A stretch of 64,000 nt of DNA from Gallibacter pasteurianus_A (GTDB lineage Bacteria; Bacillota; Clostridia; Peptostreptococcales; Anaerovoracaceae), in NCBI GenBank assembly GCA_963596005.1, contig CAVBJF010000001.1, positions 186,001 to 250,000 of the forward strand. The letters run 5' to 3'. Both the position numbers and the translations under genes were made by a program. Numbering within the stretch: position 1 is the stretch's first letter; each line of letters opens with the position of its first letter. The notes beneath the pieces are model-generated. The model was not told the DNA's origin and searched no databases. It saw only the letters and a list, made by a program, of their open reading frames with translations. This document shows, in pieces, positions 9,378 to 18,166 of this stretch.

Positions 9378-10592
9378 TTGAAATTTAAAGAATACGAATT
9401 CATCCCGATGCTCTTTGGCGGTGATATAAATACGTATAGTGTTGCAAGAGCCTTTTACGAGGCGTACAATGCTAAGTCACATGTGTTTGGCAAGTATTGG
9501 CGTGGGCCATGCTACAAGAGTAAGATTATCGAATATACGGCAAATACTAAGATTACTACTGACGAGATCTTTTTCGACACCGTAAAGGCGTTTTGTGCTA
9601 AGCATGCTGATAAAAAAATACTTGTGATTGGCTGCGGCGACGCGTATGCAGCCCTTATAAGCAAGCACAAGGAGCTATTACCTAAAAATGCGATTGCACC
9701 ATATATCGACTTTGATTTTATGAACGAATTGCAGCATAAGGAATTCTTCTATGGGCTTTGCGAAAAGTATGACATAGGATACCCCGGTACATTTGTATTT
9801 AAAAAGGGCATGCCTCTTGACTTTGAATTGCCATTTGCTTTTCCTGTTATATTAAAAGCGTCAAACAGCGTAACATATTGGGAGGAATGCGTTTTTGAAG
9901 GCAGGGAAAAGATTTACAGGATAAATGACAGAGAAGAGTTAGAGAAAATAATAACTAAAATTTACGATGCCGGATATCCCGATTCGCTTATCATACAGGA
10001 TATTATCCCCGGAAACGACGAATACATGCGGATACTTACTTGCTACTCAAACAAGGAAGGAAAAGTGCAGATGATGTGTCTCGGTCATACTATGCTTGAG
10101 GAGCATACCCCGATATATGAGGGCAACCCGGCGGTTATCGTTACAGAGCCACAGGAGGAAATACTTTACAAGGTAAAAAATCTTTTGGAAGGTATTGATT
10201 ATATAGGTTATTCGAACTTCGACATTAAATATGATATAAGAGACGGTGATTATAAGTTTTTTGAGATAAATACAAGGCAGGGAATGTCCAATTATTATGT
10301 GACAGCTTCGGGGTTTAATGTTGCAAAATATTTTGTCGAGGAATACATATATGGTAATGATTTGCCGTTTGAAATAGCTAAAGAGGAGCATCTCTGGATG
10401 ACTGTGCCAAAGAGAGTTGCGAGAAAATATATTCATGAAAAGGAAAATCTCGAGCAGCTAAACAGACTTATTCGTGAAAAGAAAATGGTCAATCCTATAT
10501 TTAAAAAGGGTGACAACAAATTTGAGCGCATACTCAGAATGTTAAAATTTCATTTCGATCAGTTTGGCAATTTCAAAAAGTATTACAAATAG
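9378..10592 (+). CDS. ATP-grasp carboxylate-amine ligase (possible D-amino acid ligase of the cell wall)
   Basis: A 404-residue protein starting with TTG at 9378, chosen because AGGAGG lies at 9366-9371, seven bases upstream. The centre has ATP-grasp features: the phosphate-binding strand FPVILKASNS, the hinge LIIQDIIPGNDEYMR, and the metal-binding end FDIKYDI...FFEINTRQGMSNYY. The family joins a carboxylate to an amine through an acyl-phosphate. Enterococcal D-aspartate ligase, which adds the peptidoglycan side-chain residue, has this type of domain. The FemAB gene 22 bp downstream, another cross-bridge enzyme type, supports a cell-wall role. That role is inference; carbamoyl-phosphate-synthase-like ligases of unknown function share the fold. 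Confidence 0.78.
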   Translation: MKFKEYEFIPMLFGGDINTYSVARAFYEAYNAKSHVFGKYWRGPCYKSKIIEYTANTKITTDEIFFDTVKAFCAKHADKKILVIGCGDAYAALISKHKELLPKNAIAPYIDFDFMNELQHKEFFYGLCEKYDIGYPGTFVFKKGMPLDFELPFAFPVILKASNSVTYWEECVFEGREKIYRINDREELEKIITKIYDAGYPDSLIIQDIIPGNDEYMRILTCYSNKEGKVQMMCLGHTMLEEHTPIYEGNPAVIVTEPQEEILYKVKNLLEGIDYIGYSNFDIKYDIRDGDYKFFEINTRQGMSNYYVTASGFNVAKYFVEEYIYGNDLPFEIAKEEHLWMTVPKRVARKYIHEKENLEQLNRLIREKKMVNPIFKKGDNKFERILRMLKFHFDQFGNFKKYYK

Positions 10593-10613
10593 GTATATAA
10601 AAGGAAGAGACGT

Positions 10614-11915
10614 ATGATTTTAAAGGAAATAGATGCCGGAAAGTTTGATAGCTTTGTGAGAAATGACGAAAAGAAAAGTCATTTTTTGCAATCTAAGGCG
10701 TGGGGAGAAATCGCAGAAAAAGGCAAGGGACTTACGCCTTTTTACTTGGGATTGTTTGATGATGAGGGGAATATAAAAGCGGCGACATTGCTCCTTCAAA
10801 AGAAGCTTCCGCTCGGCATGTGTCATCTTTATGCCCCTCGTGGGTATATGATAGATTTTTATGATGAAAAGCTCCTTGCGACATTTACAGAGGAAATTGT
10901 TAAATTTGCAAAAGCTAAAAAGGCGATTTATGTAAAAATAGACCCTGATATCATATGGCAGAGAACCGGATATGACGGAGAAGTGATTGAAGAGGAGAAA
11001 AAAGAGCAAAAAGCAATGGGGAGTCTTAAAAAGCTCGGCTATAAACATCTTGGATTTACAAAAAACTTCGAAACGGCTCAGCCAAGATATACATTCAGAG
11101 TTGATCTAAATCAGAGCATGGAAGATATAGAAAAGCATTTTTCCAAAACTACAAAGCAGAGAATCAAAAAATCACTAAAGCTTGATACAAGCGTTAGAAT
11201 CGGAGATGAAAACGATATAGAGGACTTTTATAGGTTAATGCTTCTTACAGAGGATAGAAAGGACTTCGTGTCTTTTTCGCTCGAATATTATCAAACTCTT
11301 TATTCATTATTTAAAGAAACGGACGATGTTTTTTTATTCCTTGGCAGTGCGAATATCAAAAGGATAGAAGAAATACTTACAAGTGAAAAAAATGAGCTTG
11401 AAGTCGATTATGAAAAGCAGAGGGAGAAGACATCAAAGAGTGCTGTAAACAAGCAAAAGGAACTGACAAAGCGGATTGAAAAAATCGAAAATGATCTGCA
11501 GAAATATGCTGAGGTAAAAAAAGAATACGGTGAGGAGCTTTTGCTTTCCGCTCATATGATAGTAACATACGGAGACAAAGCGTGGGTGCTGTTTGCAGGC
11601 AATCACAATCTGCTCAGCCAGACATACACAAATTATCATACATATTATGAGCACTTGAAGTTTTGCAAGGAGAAAGGGATCAGGATATATGACCAATTTG
11701 GTACTACAGGAGATCTTTCAAAGGATAATCCGCGCTTTGGGCTTTACGAATTTAAGAAAAAATTTGGCGGTGATTACATCGAATTTATGGGCGAATTTGA
11801 TTATGTTATAAAGCCGTTGGCATATTTTGGATTTACAAAGCTTGTACCGATTTATAGAAAGCATATCCTTGCAAAGAAGAAAAAAGAGCTCAAAAAAGAA
11901 GCAGGAGAAAAATAA
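10614..11915 (+). CDS. FemAB-type peptidoglycan bridge aminoacyltransferase
   Basis: A 433-residue member of the FemX/FemAB family, which transfers an amino acid from aminoacyl-tRNA to the lysine/ornithine side chain of the lipid II stem peptide. Two GNAT-like halves are visible. The second half contains an insertion of about 55 charged heptad-rich residues (around 247-305, start KRIEEILTSEKNELEVDYEK), matching the antiparallel coiled-coil arm of FemA that contacts tRNA. The terminal half has the family-like segment YDQFGTTGDLSKDNPRFGLY. An AAGGAAGAG ribosome site precedes the ATG. It sits directly behind the ATP-grasp ligase, suggesting a shared branching pathway. The amino acid transferred cannot be predicted. 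Confidence 0.9.
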   Translation: MILKEIDAGKFDSFVRNDEKKSHFLQSKAWGEIAEKGKGLTPFYLGLFDDEGNIKAATLLLQKKLPLGMCHLYAPRGYMIDFYDEKLLATFTEEIVKFAKAKKAIYVKIDPDIIWQRTGYDGEVIEEEKKEQKAMGSLKKLGYKHLGFTKNFETAQPRYTFRVDLNQSMEDIEKHFSKTTKQRIKKSLKLDTSVRIGDENDIEDFYRLMLLTEDRKDFVSFSLEYYQTLYSLFKETDDVFLFLGSANIKRIEEILTSEKNELEVDYEKQREKTSKSAVNKQKELTKRIEKIENDLQKYAEVKKEYGEELLLSAHMIVTYGDKAWVLFAGNHNLLSQTYTNYHTYYEHLKFCKEKGIRIYDQFGTTGDLSKDNPRFGLYEFKKKFGGDYIEFMGEFDYVIKPLAYFGFTKLVPIYRKHILAKKKKELKKEAGEK

Positions 11916-11940
11916 GGGGAGAAAGAAAGGATATTATTGA

Positions 11941-12732
11941 ATGGAAAATTTTAAAACAGATGCGCTGACCCCAGCGGAAACAGAAGCAAAAGCGGAGGCG
12001 GTAGCGATCGGCAAGGTAGGGCTTGCAAATTCAAAATGCTTTGTGCTTGCTATACTGGCAGGACTTTTTATAGGGCTTGGAGCGACATTCTTTTTAACAT
12101 TTACAGCAGACCCTACGCTCACATTTGCGGTTAAAAAATTGTGCGGGGGGCTTTGCTTTTCGCTTGGCCTTGTGTTAGTTTTGTGCTGCGGAGCGGAGCT
12201 TTTTACCGGCAATACGCTTATGATAATGGCACTTGCAAGCAAGAAAATAAAAGTGGGTGGGCTTTTAAAAAACTGGATTATAGTCCTTATAGGAAATCTC
12301 GTGGGCTCGTTACTACTCGTATTTTTGATTTATATGGCAGGAATTCAAAACATTGCTGTCGGTGATACAACGATCGGTGCAAATATGGTAAGTGTAGCAG
12401 CCGGCAAGATAAGTCTTACATGGACACAGATATTTTTTAGAGGAATACTCTGTAATACGCTCGTTTGCTTGGCTGTGTGGATTGGCTTTAGTGCAAGAAC
12501 GGTAGCTGACAAGGTTATTGGCATCATACTTCCGATAACAGCTTTTGTAGCTTGCGGCTTTGAGCACTGTGTTGCAAATATGTATTTCTTGCCGATGGGC
12601 ATGGCAGTGGACCCATCTAAAATTGACATTAGCGGTATACTTTACAACTTATCCGCAAGCGTGCCCGGTAATATCGTAGGCGGCATGATAGTAGTTGGGC
12701 TTTCTTATTGGTATGTGTATCACAAAAATTAA
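11941..12732 (+). CDS. Formate/nitrite transporter (FNT) family channel
   Basis: A 263-residue membrane protein of the FNT pentameric channel family, which conducts formate, nitrite, hydrosulfide, lactate or acetate. Six membrane segments are visible. The segment GFEHCVANMY carries the central His of the pore (FocA has GFEHSIANM), and the paired loops GNLVGSLL and GNIVGGM match FocA-like proteins. Length is typical. It is the last gene of the plus-strand run and ends against a structured convergent region. No pyruvate formate-lyase or nitrite reductase gene is nearby, so substrate assignment is open. Formate is the usual guess for a fermenter. Confidence 0.9.
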   Translation: MENFKTDALTPAETEAKAEAVAIGKVGLANSKCFVLAILAGLFIGLGATFFLTFTADPTLTFAVKKLCGGLCFSLGLVLVLCCGAELFTGNTLMIMALASKKIKVGGLLKNWIIVLIGNLVGSLLLVFLIYMAGIQNIAVGDTTIGANMVSVAAGKISLTWTQIFFRGILCNTLVCLAVWIGFSARTVADKVIGIILPITAFVACGFEHCVANMYFLPMGMAVDPSKIDISGILYNLSASVPGNIVGGMIVVGLSYWYVYHKN

Positions 12733-12828
12733 AGCTAATGGTGCCACTTGTCTGCATTTTTGAGAGCCTCACAAAGTGAGGGGGTCAGCACGATAAGGAA
12801 GAGCTTCATCTCGAGGGGTTTAGCTTTT
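12731..12828. terminator. Structured convergent terminator region
   Basis: An outer 8-bp stem AAAGCTAA (12731-12738) / TTAGCTTT (about 12820-12827), followed by a T-run on the plus strand, encloses inner pairings: GTGC/GCAC and a perfect CCTCAC-AAA-GTGAGG hairpin (12768-12782). The outer 3' arm overlaps the stop codon of the convergent CotH gene. It probably ends the plus-strand transcript, but the ~80-nt enclosed loop is unusual for a simple terminator. Confidence 0.5.
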
Positions 12829-14508
12829 TTTCCTCCTAAAAGCGAAAGCAAATATAAGTCCAAATGTAAGGGTCAATACGCTTGCCCCGAGCATGAGCCA
12901 CGAAGCAAGTGAGCTTTTTTGGCCTGAGCCTTGCTCTTGCATTGCTCCGGGAGCCTGTCCTTGATCGGGGGCCTTTCCCTGCTCGGGACTCTGTGCCTGA
13001 TCTTGATTTTGATTTTGCACTTCATCATTGGAGTTTGGCATATTGGCACCGCCGTTTCCGCCGGGCGCATTGCTATTGTTATTCATAGTACCCATATCAC
13101 TGATTTGCAGGTCGCCTGCGTCGATAAGAGTGTCACTTTCCTGCGTATTTGATGTGGAGCCTATTGTGCCGTCAAGCTGACCGCTGATGCTTTTTGCGCG
13201 GAGCTGACAAAACTCTTTAAGAGTCGATACGCCTGTCTCAAATTCATCGTAAGTGCAAAATTTAGTAGGATCCTTTTCGACATACGGAGAAATCATTTCG
13301 CTAACGCTATCTATCATTTCTTCAAAATCTCCACTATCAAAATATTGGGAAATAAATTCGGCAAAATACTCGTGATAAAGCTCTGTGTACTCTTCGTTTT
13401 CAAAAATCCAAGCAAGCATTGGTCTGTCTTCTACATTGTCTCCGCTTACAGGCGTATCGATAGGATAATTTACAAGGCTTGTCGCATCACCCGATGACTG
13501 AAAACCGCCAAATGCAAGGTTATAGTCCCAAGGGATCATCTGTAGCTGTCCATCTTCCTCATAAAGATAATAGTTATGAATCATAGACCCTGTGTAGCTG
13601 TCAAAGTTCAAGACGAAGTTATGAACAACAAAATAGCGAATAACAGCATCGACATCTACCGTATCCTCTAAATCTTCGCCACTGCTTAACTTCTTTAAAG
13701 ACTCGATCAGCCGAGCTTTATCAGCCTTTGTAATGTCTGTTTTGGCATTGTCAAAAATATTAGAATAGCTATCGGCATCATCGTCAATATATTTTAGGAG
13801 CACATCGTCACTGCCATTTGATCCTTTATTATTATTGAAGTTACCGCCGGGGCCTCCGCCTTGAGCGTCTTGCTTTTGCTCTCCACCCATTTCAGAGCTG
13901 TCAGGCTTATAGAGCTCGCCATAATCCTTTCCGTAATTGCGTTCAAGGAATGACTCCTCAACACCTTCTATGGCAAGATATAGTCCCCAATCCTCGCCAT
14001 TTACCGTGATATATACGTAACTACAAAGAGATGAGGCAACGCCCATTTGATTCATCATCTGATAAGTCAAATAGTCCTTCATATATGTGTTGTCCTGAAT
14101 GATATTGTTTAAGGACAGCTTATCAAGACCGTAGTAAGTTGTAGCATCGTCATAATGGTCAAACTCAACCTTAAAACTGTACCTGCTATTGCCATATGAA
14201 GCAACCTGCGTCAGAGATGTGTTGCCTTTGCCACGAATTGCCACATCCTGATATTCTTCATCATCTATTACGAGATTGCAGGTGTAATATTCCTCGCTCG
14301 TGCAGTTTTCCAAAAATTCGTCCCAGTCATCCATTACAATATCAATAGTATGGACTTTGGAAGTGTCAAACAGTTTGTCTTCGTATCTCATTGTGGTTTC
14401 GGTTTCTTGGATACCCAAAGATTTTGCATTCATAAAAAGCAAAGTTACGATTAGCGTGAAGGCAAGGACAACATAGCAAATCTTATCAAAGTGCTTATGT
14501 GTTGACAT
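12820..14508 (-). CDS. CotH-kinase-family surface protein
   Basis: A 562-residue protein with an N-terminal membrane segment or signal anchor (residues 8-30), a CotH kinase-like domain (about 45-430), a Gln/Pro/Asp-rich linker (about 465-530) and a C-terminal hydrophobic helix with a basic tail (about 533-562). The conserved IPWDYNLAFGG near residue 325 matches the Asp-containing active-site motif of CotH-type atypical protein kinases. B. subtilis CotH phosphorylates spore-coat proteins; membrane-anchored homologues in non-spore contexts have unknown substrates. AAGGGGG sits six bases before the ATG. It follows the DUF4956 and VTC genes on the same strand with 12- and 35-bp gaps, so all three should be one operon. 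Confidence 0.88.
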   Translation of the reverse strand: MSTHKHFDKICYVVLAFTLIVTLLFMNAKSLGIQETETTMRYEDKLFDTSKVHTIDIVMDDWDEFLENCTSEEYYTCNLVIDDEEYQDVAIRGKGNTSLTQVASYGNSRYSFKVEFDHYDDATTYYGLDKLSLNNIIQDNTYMKDYLTYQMMNQMGVASSLCSYVYITVNGEDWGLYLAIEGVEESFLERNYGKDYGELYKPDSSEMGGEQKQDAQGGGPGGNFNNNKGSNGSDDVLLKYIDDDADSYSNIFDNAKTDITKADKARLIESLKKLSSGEDLEDTVDVDAVIRYFVVHNFVLNFDSYTGSMIHNYYLYEEDGQLQMIPWDYNLAFGGFQSSGDATSLVNYPIDTPVSGDNVEDRPMLAWIFENEEYTELYHEYFAEFISQYFDSGDFEEMIDSVSEMISPYVEKDPTKFCTYDEFETGVSTLKEFCQLRAKSISGQLDGTIGSTSNTQESDTLIDAGDLQISDMGTMNNNSNAPGGNGGANMPNSNDEVQNQNQDQAQSPEQGKAPDQGQAPGAMQEQGSGQKSSLASWLMLGASVLTLTFGLIFAFAFRRKKS

Positions 14509-14520
14509 AGCTTATCCCCC

Positions 14521-15195
14521 TTAGCTCATATATATGCCGTTGTAACTTACAAGAGCGGCGTTGCTTACACCGTTGATATCACTCAAAATGTTGATAAAAT
14601 CGGTATTATCGTTTTCCAGCCTAACCTCGAGATTTAATTCGATCAGGCCTTTATTTACTGTTTTGCTTTTTACAATACACTTTTGAACATTGTTATTAAG
14701 GAAATCAAGAGCCTCCTTTTCGCTTGTATCGTCAATGCACGAAAGGACAATGATATACGGATTGCAGTGAGATTTTTTATTTACAAGCACGATGAGAAGT
14801 ATACCGATAATAACGCTGCTAAATACCGCAAGAGGTATCATACCGGCCGCAAGCACGATGCCGACGGCAATCGACCAAAACAAAAACGCGATATCAAGAG
14901 GCTCTTTGATAGCGGTACGGAAACGAACGATAGAAAGTGCACCAACCATACCGAGGGAAAGAACTACATTAGACGATATAGCTAGGATAATAGTTGTAGT
15001 GATCATCGTGAGCGCTACAAGAGTTGTACCAAAACTCGACGAATACATAACTCCCTGATAAGTTTTTTTGTATACGAGAAAAATAAACATACCAAGACCA
15101 AAGGCGAGTGCCATAGCGATTAGCATATCGAGGATACTTACGCTTGTGCTGTTTTCCAAAAAGCTCGATTTAAAAATATCTTTAAAAGTTGTCAT
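14521..15195 (-). CDS. DUF4956 family membrane protein
   Basis: A 224-residue protein with four predicted membrane helices (about 20-145) and a small soluble C-terminal domain of about 75 residues that looks like a ferredoxin-fold module. The segment LGMVGALSIVRFRTAIKEP is the recognisable DUF4956 core. Function is unknown. It lies between the CotH-kinase and VTC genes, a grouping I recall from many annotated Firmicutes and Actinobacteria genomes, so it may be the membrane partner of a polyphosphate or surface-phosphorylation system (inference). AAGGAGT precedes the ATG. Confidence 0.85.
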   Translation of the reverse strand: MTTFKDIFKSSFLENSTSVSILDMLIAMALAFGLGMFIFLVYKKTYQGVMYSSSFGTTLVALTMITTTIILAISSNVVLSLGMVGALSIVRFRTAIKEPLDIAFLFWSIAVGIVLAAGMIPLAVFSSVIIGILLIVLVNKKSHCNPYIIVLSCIDDTSEKEALDFLNNNVQKCIVKSKTVNKGLIELNLEVRLENDNTDFINILSDINGVSNAALVSYNGIYMS

Positions 15196-15230
15196 ATTTA
15201 CTCCTTATTTATAATTATATCTGTTATAGC

Positions 15231-15902
15231 TTATCCGTATATTCTGCATGCTGCATACTTTGAGAATGCGCCCACTCTTCGATTTGGAAGCTGGACAATA
15301 TCCCTGATAATATCGGGCAGATATTCGTCCCATTTTACTTCAAGGATGATAGGCGCATCGCCGGCTGCAACAGTAACGCAGTTTGGACTTAAAAAATCTG
15401 TACACTTTATGCCGGTGCTTATATTATAATCAAGCGTTACCCTGACATTGCCCGGTGCAAAGACAAAGGGCTCACGCAGATAATCGACGGTGGTTTTTGG
15501 GCGAAGCCCCTGAGTGAGCATCTTAGAATATAATTCCTTGACTAATGGAGCATCGTTGCTATTCATCCATAAATAGTCGCCGTCTACAATAGCCTGCGCT
15601 TCTTTTGCGGAAATGGGAGCACTTACTTTTTGACACAACCCGTTTATCTTACTTTTCTTTTCCAGTCGGATAAATGAAGTATCGTTATTGTAATAACGTA
15701 TGCGAAATTTTTCCCTGCGATTTACACTATCGAGCTTTTCTCTCAAGACTTTGTCGGTCGCATTATCAAAATATAGGCTTCTGATCATATATTTCCCATC
15801 GATAGCATGAGCATCTTTTTTCATAACAGCAGACAAGCGCTGCCGCAAAGCGAGCATATCGCAGAGATTTATTGCGTGTTTCCATTCATGACGAAATTTC
15901 AT
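15231..15902 (-). CDS. VTC-domain polyphosphate polymerase-like protein
   Basis: A 223-residue protein with the VTC catalytic tunnel fold (triphosphate tunnel metalloenzyme relative). Seen are IRSLYFDNATDKVLREK near the N-terminus, the basic strand KFRIRYYN, RLEKKSK, and the acidic strand ILEVKWDE near the C-terminus. These correspond to the Arg/Lys and Glu residues that line the Vtc4 tunnel. Yeast Vtc4 makes inorganic polyphosphate from ATP. This protein lacks SPX and membrane domains, so membrane attachment would come from the neighbouring DUF4956 protein. It is the first gene of the trio. AAAGGAG precedes the ATG, and a small stem (GTCGC/GCGAC, 15920-15939) lies just upstream of the ribosome site. 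Confidence 0.87.
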   Translation of the reverse strand: MKFRHEWKHAINLCDMLALRQRLSAVMKKDAHAIDGKYMIRSLYFDNATDKVLREKLDSVNRREKFRIRYYNNDTSFIRLEKKSKINGLCQKVSAPISAKEAQAIVDGDYLWMNSNDAPLVKELYSKMLTQGLRPKTTVDYLREPFVFAPGNVRVTLDYNISTGIKCTDFLSPNCVTVAAGDAPIILEVKWDEYLPDIIRDIVQLPNRRVGAFSKYAACRIYG

Positions 15903-16019
15903 TTTTTTCTCCTTTCACGGTCGCAATTGTAAAAGCGACTTTGTAGCTTGCTATCACCAATTATGCAGGCAAAGGTTGAAAAAAACCTTAAAACGTATCT
16001 TTTACCTCATCAAAGAAAC

Positions 16020-16056
16020 AAAAAGAAGACCCCGCATTTTGCAATGCGAGGTCTTT
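16020..16056 (-). terminator. Rho-independent terminator of the rnf operon
   Basis: On the minus strand a 13-bp stem, AAGACCTCGCATT paired with AATGCGGGGTCTT (one G-U pair), closes a 4-nt loop and is followed by CTTTTTG. It lies about 22 bp past the rnfB stop, between rnfB and the VTC gene. Confidence 0.9.
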
Positions 16057-16077
16057 ATATGTCGTTTTCACGAAAGA

Positions 16078-16869
16078 TTACTGCTTTGGAACTACTGTGA
16101 TAGCACCTGTTGGGCACTCTTTAGCACATAGTCCGCAGTTTTTACATTTTTCGTAATCTATTGTTGCAAGATTGTTTTCGACATGGATTGCATCAAACTT
16201 ACATGCGTTTTCGCACTTCTTGCAACCGATACAACCCTTTTTGCAGTTCTTCATAACGGCAGCACCCTTATCGATTGAGCGACACCTTGGAGAAACTCTG
16301 TCATCCTTTGTTAGGATCTCGATTACAGACTTAGGGCAAGTATTTGCACAAACTCCGCAACCTACACAGACATCTCTGTCTACAACTGCAACTCCGTTTA
16401 CGATTGAAAGAGCACCAAAGTCACAGGCTCTTACACAATCGCCAAGTCCCATACAACCAAATGAGCAAGATTTATTACCACCAAACAGCTGGGCGGCACC
16501 CTTACAAGTCATCTTGCTACCAAGCTTCATAAGATCTTGTGCAACTGACTTGTCTCCCTGACACATAACAACTGCAACCGGAGCAGCTGTATCAGAAACC
16601 TCTACACCGAGGAGCTCTGCAAGCCTTGCGGCAAGATCAGGACCGCCTACAGGACATTTATTGATAGGAGTATTTTTGTCTTCGCCGAATGCTGCCGCGT
16701 AGCCGTCACAACCTGAGTAACCGCAGGCACCGCAATTAGCACCGGGAAGCTGTTCTCTTACCTGTTCTACTATCTCGTCAACCGGTACATACATAACGAT
16801 AGAAGCAATAGTAAGAATAACACCAAAGAATAAACCAACACCTACTACGAGGATTACTGGAAATGCCAT
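16078..16869 (-). CDS. rnfB: Rnf complex subunit B (iron-sulfur protein)
   Basis: A 263-residue electron-entry subunit of the ferredoxin:NAD+ oxidoreductase (Rnf) complex. One N-terminal membrane helix (residues 3-28) is followed by the four-cysteine Fe-S domain around NCGACGYSGCDGYAAAF, then several CxxCxxCxxxC ferredoxin motifs, including CVGCGVCANTCPKSVIEI, CIGCKKCENAC and CKNCGLCAKECPTG. Rnf couples electron flow from reduced ferredoxin to NAD+ with Na+ or H+ export. It is the last gene of rnfCDGEAB, 17 bp after rnfA, and a strong terminator follows. AAGGGGGAATAG precedes the ATG. Confidence 0.96.
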   Translation of the reverse strand: MAFPVILVVGVGLFFGVILTIASIVMYVPVDEIVEQVREQLPGANCGACGYSGCDGYAAAFGEDKNTPINKCPVGGPDLAARLAELLGVEVSDTAAPVAVVMCQGDKSVAQDLMKLGSKMTCKGAAQLFGGNKSCSFGCMGLGDCVRACDFGALSIVNGVAVVDRDVCVGCGVCANTCPKSVIEILTKDDRVSPRCRSIDKGAAVMKNCKKGCIGCKKCENACKFDAIHVENNLATIDYEKCKNCGLCAKECPTGAITVVPKQ

Positions 16870-16886
16870 TTCTATTCCCCCTTATC

Positions 16887-17480
16887 TTATGCGAAAATTC
16901 CGTCTACCATTCCTGAGAATCCCATAAATGATAGAGAAAGAATCGAAGCAGTAACGAGTGTTATTGGAGCACCTTTGAAAGGTTCAGGTATAAGCTTGTT
17001 GTTTTCGAGCTTGCCTCTAAGTCCTGCAAAAAGAACCATGGCAAGTAGGAAACCGATACCGCCTCCAAGTGAGTTAAATATTGACTGTACAAAAGTGTAT
17101 GACTCAGAAATATTTAACACGCAGACACCGAGTACAGCGCAGTTAGTAGTTATCAAAGGGAGATAAACCCCAAGTGAGCTATATAGCGGTGGCATATATT
17201 TTTTCATAGCCATTTCTACAAGCTGTACAAGACCTGCGATAACGAGGATAAATACTATTGTCTGCATATATCCGATACCGTTAGGGTCAAGCGCAAATAT
17301 TTGAATTGGCCAAGTAACTGCTGTTGCAAGTACCATTACGAATGTAACGGCGATACCCATGCCGACAGCAGAGTCAAGTTTTTTAGATACGCCCAGGAAT
17401 GGACAAATACCCAAGAACTTTGACAAAACGAAGTTATCTACAAGGATAACACTCATCATTATCATTAATAATTCTTTCAT
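16887..17480 (-). CDS. rnfA: Rnf complex subunit A (membrane)
   Basis: A 197-residue subunit with six membrane helices. RnfA and RnfE are homologous and form the ion-translocating core with an inverted arrangement and an intramembrane [2Fe-2S] site. Seen are LSKFLGICPFLGVSKKLDSA near the N-terminus and TTNCAVLGVC in the middle, each with the cysteine expected for the intramembrane cluster. Start shares one base with the rnfE stop (ATGA-type overlap at 17480). Confidence 0.96.
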   Translation of the reverse strand: MKELLMIMMSVILVDNFVLSKFLGICPFLGVSKKLDSAVGMGIAVTFVMVLATAVTWPIQIFALDPNGIGYMQTIVFILVIAGLVQLVEMAMKKYMPPLYSSLGVYLPLITTNCAVLGVCVLNISESYTFVQSIFNSLGGGIGFLLAMVLFAGLRGKLENNKLIPEPFKGAPITLVTASILSLSFMGFSGMVDGIFA

Positions 17481-18166
17481 TATGCTTTATCCCCCTGTTC
17501 ATCACATGAATTTTGGCTGCAAGAGTCTGCCATAGCACATCCGCCACAACCGAATTCCTTTTTCTTAGCTTTCTTAGCATCTCCAAAGAAACGATTTACA
17601 AATGCGATTAGGCAAGCGAATACGAAGAATCCGCCAGGGGCAAGTGTAAATATTGTCATTGGAGAGATTGAACCGCTTCCAAACACTGCCATGTCGAAGA
17701 ATGTACCACTACCAAAGAATTCTCTGATAAGTCCCATAACTGTTAGAGTTAAAGTAAATCCTAAGCCCATGCCAAGTCCGTCGAGTGCCGAATCAACAAC
17801 TGAGTTTTTGTTAGCAAACATTTCTGCTCTTCCCAGAATGATACAGTTTACTACGATAAGCGGAATGTACAGTCCAAGTGAAGCATTTAGGTCAGGCAGA
17901 TAAGCCTGAAGCAACATCTGTACGACTGTTACAAATCCTGATATTACTACGATATAACAAGGGATACGCACCTGATCAGGAATGACATTCTTTAGCAATG
18001 AAATCGCCAAGTTAGAACAGATCAGCACGACCATTGTACAAGCACCCATACCAAATCCGTTTATAGCGCTTGTTGTTGTCGCAAGAGTTGGACAAGTACC
18101 AAGCATAAGTACCAAAACAGGATTCTCCTTAATGATGCCCTTTAATACTATTCCGAGTTTTCCCAT
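17480..18166 (-). CDS. rnfE: Rnf complex subunit E (membrane)
   Basis: A 228-residue membrane protein homologous to RnfA, with six helices. MLGTCPTLATTTSAINGFGM and VVNCIILGRAE hold the conserved cysteines. The C-terminus has an extra cysteine-rich tail (CGGCAMADSCSQNSCDEQ), longer than in many homologues, whose role is unclear. It overlaps rnfA and rnfG by one base each. Confidence 0.95.
   Translation of the reverse strand: MGKLGIVLKGIIKENPVLVLMLGTCPTLATTTSAINGFGMGACTMVVLICSNLAISLLKNVIPDQVRIPCYIVVISGFVTVVQMLLQAYLPDLNASLGLYIPLIVVNCIILGRAEMFANKNSVVDSALDGLGMGLGFTLTLTVMGLIREFFGSGTFFDMAVFGSGSISPMTIFTLAPGGFFVFACLIAFVNRFFGDAKKAKKKEFGCGGCAMADSCSQNSCDEQGDKA

Noticed and set aside
15903..16019. Cyclic-di-GMP or other riboswitch before the VTC gene
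   Set aside because: Only short hairpins (AAGGTT/AACCTT and GTCGC/GCGAC) are present; the GEMM core sequence is missing.
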